A stretch of DNA of 64,000 nt from Candidatus Vallotia laricis (GCF_020541325.1 NZ_CP047399.1:868001-932000); one strand, 5' to 3'. Counted from the first letter of the stretch, positions 11,057-22,527 are shown. The notes: a model not told the origin generated them from the letters alone. Numbers and translations are program-made.

Positions 11057-11892
11057 GTGATCCAGCGATCGAGCTGAATTGTGTTACGCTTAAATTAGGT
11101 GCGAGGCGTGTGCTTGATAGTGTCAGCTTTGTGATAAATAAGGGTGAATTTATCGGCGTACTAGGCCCCAACGGTGCCGGGAAAACTACGCTCATGCGTA
11201 TGCTACTTGGGCTTTCACCCCTTGCTCGAGGCAGGATACGCATATTTAAGAAGCCAGTCACACCTGGTAATACCGCGATTGGCTATATGCCACAAGTACG
11301 TAACACATCAATAGCGAGACACCTCTCCGCACGAGATTTTATAGCATGCGCGATCGACGGGAACCGCTGGGGGATTACGCTATCTCGGCGAAAAAAACGC
11401 AAAACAGTAGACGATGTGCTAGCAATCGTCGGCGCGTTATCACTAGCTGACCGTCCCTTCGTAGAATTGTCTGGCGGTGAACGTCAGCGTCTCCTACTCG
11501 CGCAATGCTTACTTGGTCAACCCGAACTACTTCTGCTAGATGAACCGTTGATTAGTTTAGATCTAAAGCACCAAGCTTGTGTTGTCGAATTGGTAAAGCG
11601 AGTACAACGTAAATTAGGCATTACTGTTTTATTTAGCGCTCATGAACTTAATCCACTACTTCACGTCATTGACCGCGTTCTCTACTTAGGAAACGGCCTT
11701 GCCGAGCTTGGGACTGTCGATGAGGTTATTACACCACAAGTACTATCACGCTTGTATAGCGGCGCGCCAATTGATGTCATACGACTTGCCGGACGAATCT
11801 TCGTGATGTTTGGTGGCGTGGAAATAGAGAAATGCCCTCACTTGCACGACTATACTTGCGGCTATAACGATCAGCATAGAATCGGATCTTAG
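11053..11892 (+). CDS. znuC: Zinc ABC transporter ATP-binding protein
   Basis: The ATPase of the znuACB importer, 279 aa. Walker A GPNGAGKTT (38-46), signature LSGGERQR (139-146), Walker B LLLLDEP (159-165) and the switch His in FSAHELNP are all intact. The start ATG overlaps the znuA stop (ATGA), so the two are translationally coupled. It drives import of zinc through ZnuB with ZnuA as receptor. Confidence 0.92.
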   Translation: MSDPAIELNCVTLKLGARRVLDSVSFVINKGEFIGVLGPNGAGKTTLMRMLLGLSPLARGRIRIFKKPVTPGNTAIGYMPQVRNTSIARHLSARDFIACAIDGNRWGITLSRRKKRKTVDDVLAIVGALSLADRPFVELSGGERQRLLLAQCLLGQPELLLLDEPLISLDLKHQACVVELVKRVQRKLGITVLFSAHELNPLLHVIDRVLYLGNGLAELGTVDEVITPQVLSRLYSGAPIDVIRLAGRIFVMFGGVEIEKCPHLHDYTCGYNDQHRIGS

Positions 11893-11948
11893 ATTCGACT
11901 CTGTTGATAGTCACTGTCTAGATCGACTACCAGATCACGATACGCGAA

Positions 11949-12749
11949 ATGCAAATGTTTGAATATGAGTTCATGATTAACGCCTTCCTGGCGTCTAGTA
12001 TTGCCGCAATTGTTTCTGGCATTGTCGGCTTTTTTCTAGTTCTGCGCCAGCAAATTTTTGCAGGACATGCACTAGCTCATCTCGGATTTACTGGTGCTAC
12101 AGGCGCAGCACTACTTGGCATTCCACCGCTTTGGGGTATGATTGCTTTTACAGTTGTGGCTGGTATTGTGATGGGGGCTCTCGGCGGACGTCTATCTGGG
12201 TACGATATTGCTGTTAGCATTACACTATCATTATCTCTTGGTGCCGGCTTACTATTTCTGCATTTTTTTACTGCTTATGCGACGCAGGTAACTATGTTGC
12301 TATTTGGCAATGTGCTTGGCATAAACACCAGTATGCTTGTATCGCTTAGCTGGTTGGCACTATTAGTTTTAACTACATTAACAGCAATTGCTCGGCCGCT
12401 AATTTTCTCGAGCCTTCAGCCAGAGGTAGCTGAAGCTAAGGGCGTATCTCTACGCGCTGTATCCATTCTGTTTCTAGCAATCGTTGCCATTGCGGTTGCA
12501 CAATGCACACAAATTGTCGGTATGCTGCTCGTATTTACGCTGATGGTAGGGCCAGCCGCAGCCGCACAGAACCTCACAAGGCGAATCAGTTCTGGAATAG
12601 TATGTGCTACTTTATTCGCGCTTGCACAAGCATGGATTGGTATCACACTCGCGTTCTACACTGACTGGCCGACTAGCTTTTGGATCAGCGCCCTATCTGC
12701 TGCTGTGTATGGCGCTAGTTTGTTAATTAGATGGTGGAGGTCGCTATAG
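11949..12749 (+). CDS. znuB: Zinc ABC transporter permease
   Basis: A 266-aa permease of the ABC-3 family with about eight hydrophobic segments. Typical stretches are GFFLVLRQQIFAGHALAHLGF near the N-terminus and VVGMLLVFTLMVGPAA-like sequence (here IVGMLLVFTLMVGPAA). It is the third gene of the zinc-uptake operon, 56 bp after znuC. A second in-frame ATG at 11955 (MFEYEF) fits homologue starts equally well; neither has a clear Shine-Dalgarno. Confidence 0.92.
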   Translation: MQMFEYEFMINAFLASSIAAIVSGIVGFFLVLRQQIFAGHALAHLGFTGATGAALLGIPPLWGMIAFTVVAGIVMGALGGRLSGYDIAVSITLSLSLGAGLLFLHFFTAYATQVTMLLFGNVLGINTSMLVSLSWLALLVLTTLTAIARPLIFSSLQPEVAEAKGVSLRAVSILFLAIVAIAVAQCTQIVGMLLVFTLMVGPAAAAQNLTRRISSGIVCATLFALAQAWIGITLAFYTDWPTSFWISALSAAVYGASLLIRWWRSL

Positions 12750-12792
12750 TGACTAGCAATCAATATCTTAACTAAATCCGCGTAATGTATAG

Positions 12793-12823
12793 ATCTGCGC
12801 TTAGTGTATATATGAGCGTAGAT
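12793..12823. terminator. Hairpin between convergent znuB and sua5
   Basis: An 11-bp stem with two G-T pairs (12793-12803 with 12813-12823) and a 9-nt loop, placed between two genes that run toward each other. There is no strong T tract, so a terminator role is tentative. Confidence 0.4.
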
Positions 12824-12982
12824 TATCTCATTACTAAATTAGGGTTAGAAAGGTAGCCATCACTCACATCATTATTAGCGCAGACTTTTATTTCTGTATT
12901 GTCTTTAGTACATTGTAGCGATCTATGTTTGTTCAGTGCTACATTAGATAGTCCCAAGAATTCCTGGACTACTTAAGTGCAG

Positions 12983-14074
12983 CTAACTGTTGATTTTAAA
13001 TGCTGCCTCTGCTCGCTGCAGTCGATCATTAATCGCAGACCATTCAGGGGTGGCTGGTAGTAGCTCAATAAAAATGCACAGAATATTCGAACTATCTAGT
13101 TTTCGCAGCATCCGGTAGAGTTCGTACTCATACATGTATGGATCATTTGGCGCGGCAAGGAACCATAAATTAGGCCGTACACGCAATACATCGACTTGTG
13201 GCGAGCCATCGCGCGCGATCACTGCTAGTCGGTTATGTGGCGAATACGTTTCGACCTCGTTTAAAATTTCTTCAAGCGACAGTAGTGCGATTGGTGTACG
13301 TGTCGCATAATGTGCCTTTAGAGTGCCTGATGAGCGCGGCGTTGCAGTACCGCTGTTGCTAGGCAGTAGCGGTACTATGCCTAGCACATCTGTAATTTGT
13401 TGCGGCGTAATTCTCCCGAGGCGCAGTAGTGCCGGAAAACCACGAGACAGGTCAATGATCGTTGACTCAATGCCAATATCGCATGCTCCACCATCTAGTA
13501 GGTATACACTATCACCAAACTCATCACGTACATGCTGCGCGATTGTCGGGCTCACATATCCAAACTTATTCGCAGAAGGCGCTGCTACGCTACCATGACC
13601 GTTACGCAAGTCAGAAAATGCTCGTAGTAACGCCTGAGCGACCGGATGCGACGGACATCTCAATCCAATTGAGTCTTGACCGCCGCTCACCTCATTCGTG
13701 ATAGTAATAGCCCGCTTTAGGATTAACGTCAACGGCCCAGGCCAAAATGCATCGATTAGGCGTTGTGCTTCTAAACCTATCGAGCGTGCCCAATTACCGG
13801 GATCGTCGCCTGGTGCTAGATGTACAATAACTGGATGAGTTACGGGCCGATTTTTAGCTTTGTAGATACGCGCCACAGCTTTTGGATTGCAAGCATCTGC
13901 GCCTAGCCCGTACACTGTTTCAGTTGGAAACGCAACTAGTTCCCCAATATCTAATCGGCATACAGCGGCATCGATCATAGCTCGCGAATAGTACTTTGAC
14001 TTTGATGCATCGACGCTAGTAGACGTTAGCGGTATAGAACAACGTCCGTCGCTACCTTTCCAGGTAGCACTCAT
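12983..14074 (-). CDS. tsaC: L-threonylcarbamoyladenylate synthase (Sua5 type)
   Basis: Makes threonylcarbamoyl-AMP from threonine, bicarbonate and ATP, the first step of the t6A37 modification of ANN-decoding tRNAs. The protein is 363 aa, so it is the long Sua5 form: a YrdC domain (about 33-225; [42 protein letters not shown]) plus a C-terminal Sua5 domain. The ATG at 14074 overlaps the purK stop (ATGA), so it is the last gene of the purine/glycolysis block. About 30 residues precede the domain and are poorly conserved in my reading. Confidence 0.92.
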   Translation of the reverse strand: MSATWKGSDGRCSIPLTSTSVDASKSKYYSRAMIDAAVCRLDIGELVAFPTETVYGLGADACNPKAVARIYKAKNRPVTHPVIVHLAPGDDPGNWARSIGLEAQRLIDAFWPGPLTLILKRAITITNEVSGGQDSIGLRCPSHPVAQALLRAFSDLRNGHGSVAAPSANKFGYVSPTIAQHVRDEFGDSVYLLDGGACDIGIESTIIDLSRGFPALLRLGRITPQQITDVLGIVPLLPSNSGTATPRSSGTLKAHYATRTPIALLSLEEILNEVETYSPHNRLAVIARDGSPQVDVLRVRPNLWFLAAPNDPYMYEYELYRMLRKLDSSNILCIFIELLPATPEWSAINDRLQRAEAAFKINS

Positions 14075-15315
14075 TCAGGTGGGATATGTAAAAGACGCAT
14101 ACAATTGCGCGATGCCGCCTGGGCTTCGTGTAATACTGGAGCAGTCAGCGTTAAATGACCCATTTTTCGTCCAATACGGACCACTTTTTTCGCATAGAGA
14201 TGTAGATGTGCTCCAGGTATCGCAATAACCTCATGCCATGGCGGCACGCGCCGTACCTTATCTATAAACCACGTATCCCCTAGCAAATTAAGCATGACTG
14301 CAGGCGAATGCTGACGCGTACAACCTAAGGGCATTCCGGTCATTGCACGAACCTGCTGCTCAAACTGGCTAGATACGCATGCATTAATCGTATAGTGACC
14401 AGAATTGTGAGGACGAGGTGCAATTTCATTAGCTACTAGTGAGCCATCTTTTAGTACGAAGAACTCTACACATAGTACGCCAACATGATTTAATTTTACT
14501 GCAATCGCCAGCGTTGCCGCCTGCACTCGATTGATAAGAGAAGCATCCCCAACTGGGGACGGCGAAATCGTCTGCGACAAAATGCCATTACGATGAATAT
14601 TCTGTGCGACTGGAAACAGTGCTATTGTACCATCCACGCTACGTGCGATAATAGCCGAAATCTCGTATGCAAGCGGCAGTCTCTGTTCAAGAATACATGT
14701 AACGCCGCCCAGAGCCGTATGTGCGGCGCGCACCTCATCTGGACTGCACACACTTTTTTGCCCCCTTCCGTCATAGCCCAGTCTAGTAGTCTTCAAGATA
14801 CTCGGCAACATCGCCGCTATCGTCTCATCGCGGAGAGTTTGCAGTGCAGCTGCCGATTCGATTACTATATATGGCGCGACTTGTACGCCAGCTTTCTTAA
14901 TCCAACGCTTTTCGATTATACGGTCCTGCGCAATTGCAACACACTGCGCAGACGGACTCACGCAGGTTGTGCGTGCTAGCAAGTCTAGGCTAGAGGCCGG
15001 CACATTCTCAAACTCGGTTGACACTGCCGAGCATAACTCCGCTATCTCAGCAAGTGCCTCTCGATTATCATACTCAGCACAAAAATGACGATCTACAACG
15101 CCACTTGCCGGACAGGTAATCTCCGGATCTAACACGGCGACACGGTAGCCCATTGACTGTGCGGCAAAACAGAACATTCGTCCAAGTTGCCCACCGCCAA
15201 TTATACCCAACCATCTTCCTGGCATAATAGGTACGCGCGCATATGCTGGTGTACCGAATGTTGTTACATTGGCAAATAAGCTGGTACCATTTATAGGTTG
15301 GGGGGTATCTGACAT
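14071..15315 (-). CDS. purK: N5-carboxyaminoimidazole ribonucleotide synthase
   Basis: The ATP-grasp enzyme that carboxylates AIR to N5-CAIR in de novo purine synthesis, working with PurE. The protein is 414 aa. The glycine-rich [20 protein letters not shown] (about 36-55) opens the pre-ATP-grasp domain. [12 protein letters not shown] and the metal-site stretch [13 protein letters not shown] are intact. The first 35 residues are an N-terminal extension before the conserved domain. Start at ATG 15315; it lies 96 bp after purE and overlaps sua5 by 4 bp. Confidence 0.95.
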   Translation of the reverse strand: MSDTPQPINGTSLFANVTTFGTPAYARVPIMPGRWLGIIGGGQLGRMFCFAAQSMGYRVAVLDPEITCPASGVVDRHFCAEYDNREALAEIAELCSAVSTEFENVPASSLDLLARTTCVSPSAQCVAIAQDRIIEKRWIKKAGVQVAPYIVIESAAALQTLRDETIAAMLPSILKTTRLGYDGRGQKSVCSPDEVRAAHTALGGVTCILEQRLPLAYEISAIIARSVDGTIALFPVAQNIHRNGILSQTISPSPVGDASLINRVQAATLAIAVKLNHVGVLCVEFFVLKDGSLVANEIAPRPHNSGHYTINACVSSQFEQQVRAMTGMPLGCTRQHSPAVMLNLLGDTWFIDKVRRVPPWHEVIAIPGAHLHLYAKKVVRIGRKMGHLTLTAPVLHEAQAASRNCMRLLHIPPE

Positions 15316-15411
15316 GTTAAAAAAACAGTATAGTCATTAGAAAAACTATTTGATAAAGATATTTAATTAATTCTCAAACCGCTCAGTAAGCACGTCGGCT
15401 TATACAACGGG

Positions 15412-15972
15412 TTAATCTGATGGCAATACAATCGCCCGTGCGATATTATTTTGACGCACGCGGAACATTTCGAGTTTAGATGCGAAGTCGTTTCCCTTAA
15501 TCTGAGCGTTAATATTGTGTGCGTTAGCGAGCAATGCAATAGCGAATAACGCGGCATTAGCCGCACCAGCTGTACCGATTGCGAACGTAGCGACAGGAAC
15601 ACCCCTGGGCATCTGAACGATTGAGTATAAGGAATCTATGCCGCGCATGTATTTACTATCTACCGGCACACCAAGCACCGGTACCATGGTTTTAGCCGCA
15701 AGCATTCCTGGCAAGTGAGCTGCAGCACCTGCACCCGCAATAATTGCACATAAACCACGAGCCTGGGCGAGCTGCGCATAATCAAACATCTCATCAGGCA
15801 TCCGATGCGCAGATAAGACTCGTGCCTCGTAAGGCACGCCGAAATCTCGCAGGATTGACACGGCATCCCGCATTGTATGCCAGTCTGATAATGACCCCAT
15901 AACTACTCCAACCAATGGGCTTGGATGATTATTCGTACCACTAGGTTGTGCTAGCTGATGAACTTTATTCAT
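15412..15972 (-). CDS. purE: N5-CAIR mutase (class I PurE)
   Basis: Converts N5-CAIR, the PurK product, to CAIR. The protein is 186 aa, with about 20 extra N-terminal residues compared with the shortest family members. The signature VGVVMGSLSDWHTM (about 22-35), SAHRMPDEMFDYA with the catalytic His, and AGAGAAAHLPGMLAAKT are present. It lies 12 bp after purC and 96 bp before purK, in a co-transcribed block. Confidence 0.96.
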   Translation of the reverse strand: MNKVHQLAQPSGTNNHPSPLVGVVMGSLSDWHTMRDAVSILRDFGVPYEARVLSAHRMPDEMFDYAQLAQARGLCAIIAGAGAAAHLPGMLAAKTMVPVLGVPVDSKYMRGIDSLYSIVQMPRGVPVATFAIGTAGAANAALFAIALLANAHNINAQIKGNDFASKLEMFRVRQNNIARAIVLPSD

Positions 15973-15984
15973 TCCGTACTGAAG

Positions 15985-16872
15985 CTACTGATATAGCGGC
16001 AGGCCCGTAATTCGCTTAAAGGCCTCCCGGTATTTAGCCGCAGTCTCATCGATTACTTCATGCGGCAATCGCGGCACTGGTGCCGCCTTATTCCAGGGCT
16101 GCTTTTCTAGCCAATCGCGAACGAACTGTTTGTCAAACGACAATGGATTATTACCTACTTGGTACTGCTCTATAGACCAAAATCGAGAGCAATCAGAAGT
16201 TAACACCTCATCTATAAGGAATAGCTTTCCATCGTTATCGAGCCCGAACTCAAACTTAGTATCTGCAATAATAATCCCGCGCGTAGCCGCATAGTCTGAA
16301 GCCATTTTGTACAGCGAGATGCTGATATCGCGAATATATGACGCTAATTTAATGCCAATACGTTGTTCAACTTGAGAAAATGTAATGTTTTCATCGTGAC
16401 CACCGATATTCGCTTTTGATGTCGGTGTAAAGATTGGCTCTGGCAGCTGCTGCGCGTTTTGCAGACCCACTGGTAGTTCGACTCCGCACAAAGAGCCGCT
16501 AGCCTGATAATCTTTCCAGCCACGGCCAGCAATATAGCCGCGTACTATAGCTTCTAATAAAATTGGTCGGAGGCGACGCACTACTACGGCTCGGCCAATA
16601 ACCTGCGATACTTCAGTAGAAGCGACGACACTCTCCGGCGTTATACCGGTTAAGTGGTTTGGTACTACATGCGCAAACCTATCGAACCAAAAATTGCTCA
16701 TTTGGTTCAGCACGCGTCCTTTATCTGGGATTGGATCACTCATAATCACGTCGAATGCTGATAAGCGATCAGTTGTTACCATCAAAAATTTGTCGTCGCT
16801 AACTGCATAATTATCACGAACTTTACCTCGTCCTACCAGCAATAGCGACCTAAGCGTAGATTCATAGAGCAT
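15985..16872 (-). CDS. purC: SAICAR synthase
   Basis: Joins CAIR and aspartate with ATP to form SAICAR in purine synthesis. The protein is 295 aa, the length of the beta-proteobacterial form. Recognisable segments are [27 protein letters not shown] near the N-terminus, [23 protein letters not shown], and [29 protein letters not shown]. The start is ATG 16872. With purE and purK it forms a purine cluster directly behind the glycolytic genes, as in Burkholderia. Confidence 0.97.
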   Translation of the reverse strand: MLYESTLRSLLLVGRGKVRDNYAVSDDKFLMVTTDRLSAFDVIMSDPIPDKGRVLNQMSNFWFDRFAHVVPNHLTGITPESVVASTEVSQVIGRAVVVRRLRPILLEAIVRGYIAGRGWKDYQASGSLCGVELPVGLQNAQQLPEPIFTPTSKANIGGHDENITFSQVEQRIGIKLASYIRDISISLYKMASDYAATRGIIIADTKFEFGLDNDGKLFLIDEVLTSDCSRFWSIEQYQVGNNPLSFDKQFVRDWLEKQPWNKAAPVPRLPHEVIDETAAKYREAFKRITGLPLYQ

Positions 16873-17012
16873 ACGGGCACCGTTAAGTCCTATAAAGTAG
16901 AAAAGCTATTCCGCTGCAATGTAAGAACAGCACGCGTAAACACCAAAGGGCTTGCAACGCGCCTAGAAGAAGCCTCTACACAATACTACGTATAAGCCCT
17001 ACTTATTGGTAA

Positions 17013-18077
17013 TCAATCTACTATTTGTTTTAGCTCACCTGACTGATATTGCTTAGCAATCTTGTTCAGCGCAATTGGTTTAATCTTGCTAGCCTGCCCT
17101 TCGCAGCCGAACTGCTGATAGCGCTCTAAGCATACTTTCTTAGCTGCCTCACGCGCCGGCTTGAGGTAATCTCTCGGATCGAACTGGCTTGGATTTTCGA
17201 CAAAATATCGTCGAATCGCACCAGTGATTGCTAGGCGTAGATCTGTATCTATATTAATCTTTCGTACACCGTGTTTAATGCCCTCCTGAATTTCCTCAAC
17301 CGGAACACCATATGTTTCCGTTATATAACCACCAAATGCACGAATCTCTGCTAATAGTTCTTGTGGCACTGATGAAGAGCCATGCATTACGAGATGAGTA
17401 TTCGGAATCCTGGCATGAATTTCCCGAATTCGATTGATAGCTAGAATATCGCCGGTTGGCTTTTGAGTGAACTTATAAGCCCCATGAGACGTACCGATTG
17501 CTATAGCTAGAGCATCGCATTGTGTCGAACGCACGAAATCTGCCGCTTGTTCAACATTGGTGAGCAGTTGTTCCCGAGTCATTGTCCCTTCCGCACCATG
17601 GCCGTCTTCTTTGTCACCTTTCATCGTCTCCAGCGAGCCAAGTACGCCTAGTTCGCATTCGGTCGTTACACCAACCGAATGCGCAAATTCAATGACTTGC
17701 CGTGAAACTTCGACATTATACTCATAACTAGCAACTGTTTTGCCGTCAGCTTGTAATGATCCATCCATCATCACACTAGTAAATCCACTGCAAATCGCCG
17801 CCATACAGACCGCTGGCGATTGCCCATGGTCTTGGTGCATTACAATCGGAAGATGGGGATAAGACTCAACCGCAGCCTTAATTAGATGGCACAGAAACAC
17901 GCTACCCGCATATCCACGCGCACCAGCTGATGCCTGCATAATCACCGGCGCATTTACCTCATCTGCTGCCGCCATAATTGATTGCACCTGCTCGAGATTG
18001 TTAACGTTGAACGCTGGCAATCCATAGTCGTTTTCAGCAGCATGATCTAACAGCTGACGCATAGATACGAGAGGCAT
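17013..18077 (-). CDS. fba: Class II fructose-bisphosphate aldolase
   Basis: A zinc-dependent aldolase that splits fructose-1,6-bisphosphate to DHAP and glyceraldehyde-3-phosphate, 354 aa. The zinc-site region [11 protein letters not shown] (about 81-91), the catalytic stretch [16 protein letters not shown], and [13 protein letters not shown] are intact. ATG 18077 has AAAGGAGT at the right distance. It follows pyk by 175 bp and precedes purC by 140 bp. Glycolysis is probably the main carbon route in this block. Confidence 0.97.
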   Translation of the reverse strand: MPLVSMRQLLDHAAENDYGLPAFNVNNLEQVQSIMAAADEVNAPVIMQASAGARGYAGSVFLCHLIKAAVESYPHLPIVMHQDHGQSPAVCMAAICSGFTSVMMDGSLQADGKTVASYEYNVEVSRQVIEFAHSVGVTTECELGVLGSLETMKGDKEDGHGAEGTMTREQLLTNVEQAADFVRSTQCDALAIAIGTSHGAYKFTQKPTGDILAINRIREIHARIPNTHLVMHGSSSVPQELLAEIRAFGGYITETYGVPVEEIQEGIKHGVRKINIDTDLRLAITGAIRRYFVENPSQFDPRDYLKPAREAAKKVCLERYQQFGCEGQASKIKPIALNKIAKQYQSGELKQIVD

Positions 18078-18252
18078 ATTTTACTCCTTTCAATGAAATT
18101 CTTTTCTGAACCAGACGCGCTAATACGGATTACGCGTATTTTATTGTTCTGCGCGCCCCGTTCTGCCTCAGATTGAGCGTAGTTATTAAGCTATTCACGA
18201 TTATTAGCATTAGACTTTGAGCAAGGCTCTACTACGACGCAGTGGCTAAAAC

Positions 18253-19689
18253 TCAAGGGGAGTCGCCAATCTTAACAATCTTTAACATATTGGTGCCCCC
18301 AACTTGTCTCATAGGTTCGCCTATGGTTAATACAATAATGTCTCCTCTTACCGCATAATTGTTTTTTACTAGAACTTCGAGTGCTTGCTGTAATGCTGTA
18401 TCGCGGTCAAGGCTTGATTCTAGGTGAATCGGCACTACATTTCGGTACAATGCCATCATCCGCTCGCTCGATAGACATGATGTCAACGCGTAAATCGGCA
18501 CATGCAACCAGTGACGACTCATCCATAGCGCAGTAGCGCCTGATTCAGTTAGGGCAACAATTGCTTTAGCACCGAGATGGAATGCAGTAAATAGCGCTCC
18601 CATCGCAATTGATTGCTCAATATGAGTGAACGTGTGATCTAAGAAGTCTTTATCCAACTCGACCTGACTAGACTTTTCCGCTTCTAAACAGATAGCTGCC
18701 ATCGTTTCGATCGTCGCGACCGGATACCGGCCAGACGCAGTCTCTGCGGACAACATCACTGCATCTGTACCGTCTAGCACCGCATTAGCTACGTCTGAGA
18801 CTTCAGCTCGAGTCGGAACTGGGTTCTGAATCATAGATTCCATCATCTGTGTAGCTGTAATAACGGTCTTATTTGCCTTCCGCGCCATCCGAATCATGCG
18901 CTTTTGTAGCGCAGGCACTGCCGCATTACCAACCTCCACCGCTAAATCGCCGCGCGCCACCATAATACCGTCGGATGCATGAAGGATTTCTTGTAATAAT
19001 GGGATTGCTTCGGCTCGCTCGATTTTAGCTATCATTTTCGGTTTGTAACCATATGGCGCACCGGCAATGTTTATAAGCTGTCGCGCCATCTCCATATCCA
19101 TCGCATTTTTCGGGAACGATACGGCAATTAAATCTGCGCCAAGTTCCATAGCGATAGGTATGTCTTCCATATCCTTTGCAGTCAGGGCAGGCGCCGACAG
19201 CCCTCCACCCTGACGATTAATCCCCTTATTATTTGATAATTCACCGCCAACCTTCACGCTCGTATGGATTTCTTTACCGATTACCCGCTGCACGCTTAGA
19301 ACGATTAAGCCGTCATTGAGAAGCAAAATGTCACCGGTGTTTAACTCCTGAGGTAGATTTTTATAGTCCAAACCAACCCGCTTCTCATTCCCTAATTCAC
19401 ATTCAGCATCTAGAATAAACGTACTATCAAGGGAAAGTATTACACGGCCGTTCTTAAACTTGCCGACCCGGATTTTTGGACCTTGTAAGTCCGCCATGAT
19501 TGCTACTTCACGACCCACCTGCTGCGCGGCTTCTCGCACAAACTCGGCACATTGTCGATGATCTTCTGCGGTGCCGTGCGAGAAATTCAGCCGCATAATA
19601 TCCACACCAGCCGCGATCATCCGAGCTAAAATATCCGGCGAGCTAGAGGCGGGTCCAATGGTAGCAACAATCTTAGTAGCACGATGCAT
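18253..19689 (-). CDS. pyk: Pyruvate kinase
   Basis: Transfers phosphate from phosphoenolpyruvate to ADP, the last step of glycolysis. The protein is 478 aa, full length. RATKIVATIGPASSS at the N-terminus, FSHGTAEDH, the catalytic MIAKIERAEAI (around Lys/Glu), MVARGDLAVEVG and ITATQMMESM are intact, followed by the C-terminal allosteric domain. The ATG at 19689 is chosen because GAGGGGA precedes it; an in-frame TTG 12 bp upstream would include the ribosome-binding site itself. Confidence 0.97.
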   Translation of the reverse strand: MHRATKIVATIGPASSSPDILARMIAAGVDIMRLNFSHGTAEDHRQCAEFVREAAQQVGREVAIMADLQGPKIRVGKFKNGRVILSLDSTFILDAECELGNEKRVGLDYKNLPQELNTGDILLLNDGLIVLSVQRVIGKEIHTSVKVGGELSNNKGINRQGGGLSAPALTAKDMEDIPIAMELGADLIAVSFPKNAMDMEMARQLINIAGAPYGYKPKMIAKIERAEAIPLLQEILHASDGIMVARGDLAVEVGNAAVPALQKRMIRMARKANKTVITATQMMESMIQNPVPTRAEVSDVANAVLDGTDAVMLSAETASGRYPVATIETMAAICLEAEKSSQVELDKDFLDHTFTHIEQSIAMGALFTAFHLGAKAIVALTESGATALWMSRHWLHVPIYALTSCLSSERMMALYRNVVPIHLESSLDRDTALQQALEVLVKNNYAVRGDIIVLTIGEPMRQVGGTNMLKIVKIGDSP

Positions 19690-19869
19690 GAGTCCCCTCA
19701 ACTTAATTAAAATTAAATTAGCACCGGCACGGCGATTTCCTAAAACGAATTGGACAACGCCAGCGCGGCTCTACGAAGTCCACGCTAAGTGGCCGCACTA
19801 CTATGCTAGAGCATTAGCGATAATTTTAGCATTGCGTTCATGACTATTTAGTGCGCAAGCAGCCATAGC

Positions 19870-21063
19870 TTACGAACGGCTTTGCAGAATACCGATCGCA
19901 GGCAGTGTTCCACCCTCAAGGAAAGCGAGGAAAGCCCCTCCGCCGGTTGAAATATAATTAACCTTATTATGAATACCATACTTCGCAATTGCCGCAAGAG
20001 TATCTCCACCTCCAGCAATGGAGAAGGCTTGTGACATTGCGATGGCTCTTGACAGTGTTTTCGTGCCGTTGCCAAACTGATCAAACTCGAATACACCAAC
20101 GGGCCCGTTCCATAGGATGGTACCGGCTTTTTCCAGATGAAGAGCTAATTTATCTGCAGTTCTTGGACCAATATCTAGGATTATGTCGTCGTCAGCTACT
20201 TCTTGCACTAGCTTAGTCTGCGCTAGTGCATTGGGCGTGAGTGCTTTTGCAGTAACTACGTCATGCGGAATGGGCACTGACGCCCCTCTGGCATTTGCGG
20301 AATCAATAATCGATCTACTCTCACTGACTAAAGCCGAATCAGCTAGCGATTTTCCGATCGGTAGCCCAACAGCTAACATAAAAGTGTTTGCAATACCTCC
20401 GCCTACGATTAGTTTATCAACTTTTTCTGCAAGCGACCTTAGTATTTTTAGCTTTGTGGAAACCTTTGCGCCTGCGATAATCGCTATGAGCGGACGTTTC
20501 GGATTAGCTAACGCTTTACTCAACGCATCAAGTTCCGATACTAAAAGCGGACCAGCACAGGCAATCTTTGCGTATTTCGCGATCCCATGCGTCGTAGCTT
20601 CTGTACGGTGCGCGGTTCCAAAGGCATCATTAACGTAAACATCACATAACGCAGCCATCTTCTTCGCAAGTATATCTGAATTATTTTTCTCGCCTACGTT
20701 AACGCGACAATTCTCTAGAAGAATAACATTACCAGGTGACACGTTTACACCATGCTCAACCCAGTTAGTTACTAAAGGTATATCGCGGCCGATTAGTCTA
20801 CGTAGGCGCCTAGCTACGGGTTCGAGAGAATCTTCTGGTTTAAACCGCCCCTCAATAGGTCGCCCTAGGTGCGATGTCACCATTACTGCCGCGCCGGCAT
20901 CAAGCGACTGGCAAATCGCCGGAATCGCCGCCCGAATACGAGTATCATCGATGATACTGCCAGTATTGTTTTGTGGAACATTCAGGTCTGCGCGGATAAA
21001 CACACGCTGACCGCGCAATTTGCCGTCGACGATAACATCGGTTAGACGCAGAACTTGAGTCAT
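19870..21063 (-). CDS. pgk: Phosphoglycerate kinase
   Basis: Makes ATP from 1,3-bisphosphoglycerate and ADP. The protein is 397 aa. The signature [13 protein letters not shown] (about 21-33), SHLGRP, the hinge region, [22 protein letters not shown] and the C-terminal [14 protein letters not shown] nucleotide loop are all intact. The ATG at 21063 (MTQVLRLTD) matches the family start; a TTG 15 bp upstream is unlikely. No clear Shine-Dalgarno is visible. It is the first gene of the pgk-pyk-fba-purCEK-sua5 block. Confidence 0.97.
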   Translation of the reverse strand: MTQVLRLTDVIVDGKLRGQRVFIRADLNVPQNNTGSIIDDTRIRAAIPAICQSLDAGAAVMVTSHLGRPIEGRFKPEDSLEPVARRLRRLIGRDIPLVTNWVEHGVNVSPGNVILLENCRVNVGEKNNSDILAKKMAALCDVYVNDAFGTAHRTEATTHGIAKYAKIACAGPLLVSELDALSKALANPKRPLIAIIAGAKVSTKLKILRSLAEKVDKLIVGGGIANTFMLAVGLPIGKSLADSALVSESRSIIDSANARGASVPIPHDVVTAKALTPNALAQTKLVQEVADDDIILDIGPRTADKLALHLEKAGTILWNGPVGVFEFDQFGNGTKTLSRAIAMSQAFSIAGGGDTLAAIAKYGIHNKVNYISTGGGAFLAFLEGGTLPAIGILQSRS

Positions 21064-21372
21064 AAAATTGTCTAACAAAGCGGAGGAAAGGTAAATTCAT
21101 AGCCTGGAGGACGTAAACGTATTCGTACCATCCATCGAGTGATAAGTGTTCGGCGCGAAACCGAAAAGAAAGCGTATAAAGCGATCCAAGACGGCTAGTA
21201 GCTAGCATAATATGCTAGCAATATCGAATCGCATAACCCTAAAAATCTCGAGAGCTCCGGAAAAAGCACAAAATTACAGTCTGTGTATACCTCGTATAGT
21301 CGTTAGTCGTGGTTAGTTGGCTTTTCATTTAATAAGCACCGATTAGTTTAGTACAGGTGGGTATAGAACTGA

Positions 21373-21699
21373 TCAAGGACACCCTAAGCGAAGTGTCGTA
21401 AAGGCTAACATCCCAATGACGATTGTCTGGGCCATACTTCGGCGCCACAAGAACCAAAGCGTTCCAGCAACCGTTCCACACCATGCATGATTTTCAAGGC
21501 CGAATGATAGCCCTTGCGGCGTTATCATAATATCCGGAATAACTACTGCTATTAGGGCTGCTGCAGGAGCACAACGCAATGCACGTAGCATACGCTCCGG
21601 CAGTACAAATCGGTTACCGCCTAATAGAAAAGCCGCGCGGGTTACAGCGGTGACAATCATCATGCCAGCGATCTCAAGCCAAATTTTAGTCGAGCTCAT
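21373..21699 (-). CDS. azlD: AzlD-family branched-chain amino acid export protein
   Basis: A small membrane protein, 108 aa with four hydrophobic segments, that forms the second subunit of the AzlCD exporter. TRAAFLLGG and PERMLRALRCAPAAALIAVV are typical. The ATG at 21699 overlaps the azlC stop codon (ATGA), which decides the start. Substrates of characterised relatives are branched-chain amino acids or analogues; this one is inferred. Confidence 0.9.
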   Translation of the reverse strand: MSSTKIWLEIAGMMIVTAVTRAAFLLGGNRFVLPERMLRALRCAPAAALIAVVIPDIMITPQGLSFGLENHAWCGTVAGTLWFLWRRSMAQTIVIGMLAFTTLRLGCP

Positions 21700-22451
21700 T
21701 TTGATACTCCACCATCCCGTCTGATATATTGCAAGATCTTCGCCCATTTATTATAGGAACAAGTATCGCTGATAACCCCGGCGATCAGAGCGGCGACAAT
21801 CGCTATTGGCAGTGATAAGCGATATGGCAAATCGCTACCAATAAGTGAAACGATAGCTGCAATGACTACAGCTACCAGAGTCGAGCGGTCAACAATAGCT
21901 GATACCATGATCGGGATCAAGGCGAGAGTACCAGCTAAACTTAATCCCCAGCTATCCAGAAAAAATCTAGAAAGTAGAATGCCGATAATCGAGGACAGCT
22001 GCCATATAATCCAGCTTGATAACGCTATACCCCAAAAAAACGCTTCTTTACCAGGCTCATATCCTGGTTTAAAGCCACGTTCCCGGAACAATAAGTAGAG
22101 CACGTCGCTGTTAAAGTAACCTAATAGTAGACGACGCGGCATCGAAAGGTATGAAAAATGTGGTACTAAACTGGCGCTAAACACGATAAACCGTGTATTA
22201 ACCATTGCCGCGGTCAACAGTACGCTCCACATCGGAAGCTTCGCGGCGAGCAGTGGCAATACAGCTAGTTGTGCGGAGCCAGCATATACGAGCAAAGACA
22301 TCCCGATCGCCTGAGGCATAGTCAATACTGACTTACCCATAGCGATACCAGTTACTAACCCCCAAGAAAATATAGCAGCAAAGGTCGGCGTATAAAGACG
22401 CATGCCATCTAAAAAGGCGGGGCGGTCGACATCGGACAAACGGTGGAGCAT
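21696..22451 (-). CDS. azlC: AzlC-family branched-chain amino acid export protein
   Basis: The large subunit of the AzlCD exporter, 251 aa with about seven hydrophobic segments. The conserved GLVTGIAMGKSVLTMPQAIGM-type region, LLVYAGSAQLAVLPLL and NTRFIVFSASLVPHF are present. It is transcribed divergently from ilvE, the branched-chain aminotransferase, which supports a link to branched-chain amino acid balance. Start at ATG 22451. Confidence 0.92.
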   Translation of the reverse strand: MLHRLSDVDRPAFLDGMRLYTPTFAAIFSWGLVTGIAMGKSVLTMPQAIGMSLLVYAGSAQLAVLPLLAAKLPMWSVLLTAAMVNTRFIVFSASLVPHFSYLSMPRRLLLGYFNSDVLYLLFRERGFKPGYEPGKEAFFWGIALSSWIIWQLSSIIGILLSRFFLDSWGLSLAGTLALIPIMVSAIVDRSTLVAVVIAAIVSLIGSDLPYRLSLPIAIVAALIAGVISDTCSYNKWAKILQYIRRDGGVSK

Positions 22452-22511
22452 GGCGGAAACAATGAATGAAGTGAAACGAGCTGAAGCTAGGCAGTTAAAG
22501 CTCGACTTGTT

Positions 22512-22527
22512 CTATGTCAAAACATAG
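22512..22527. repeat. Small inverted repeat between azlC and ilvE
   Basis: CTATGT and ACATAG separated by CAAA, in the divergent promoter region of azlC and ilvE. It could be an operator for an Lrp/AzlB-type regulator, or a chance hairpin. Confidence 0.25.

Noticed and set aside
20183-20638. Open frame opposite pgk on the plus strand
   Set aside because: Shadow of pgk codons; no known domain and no start signal.
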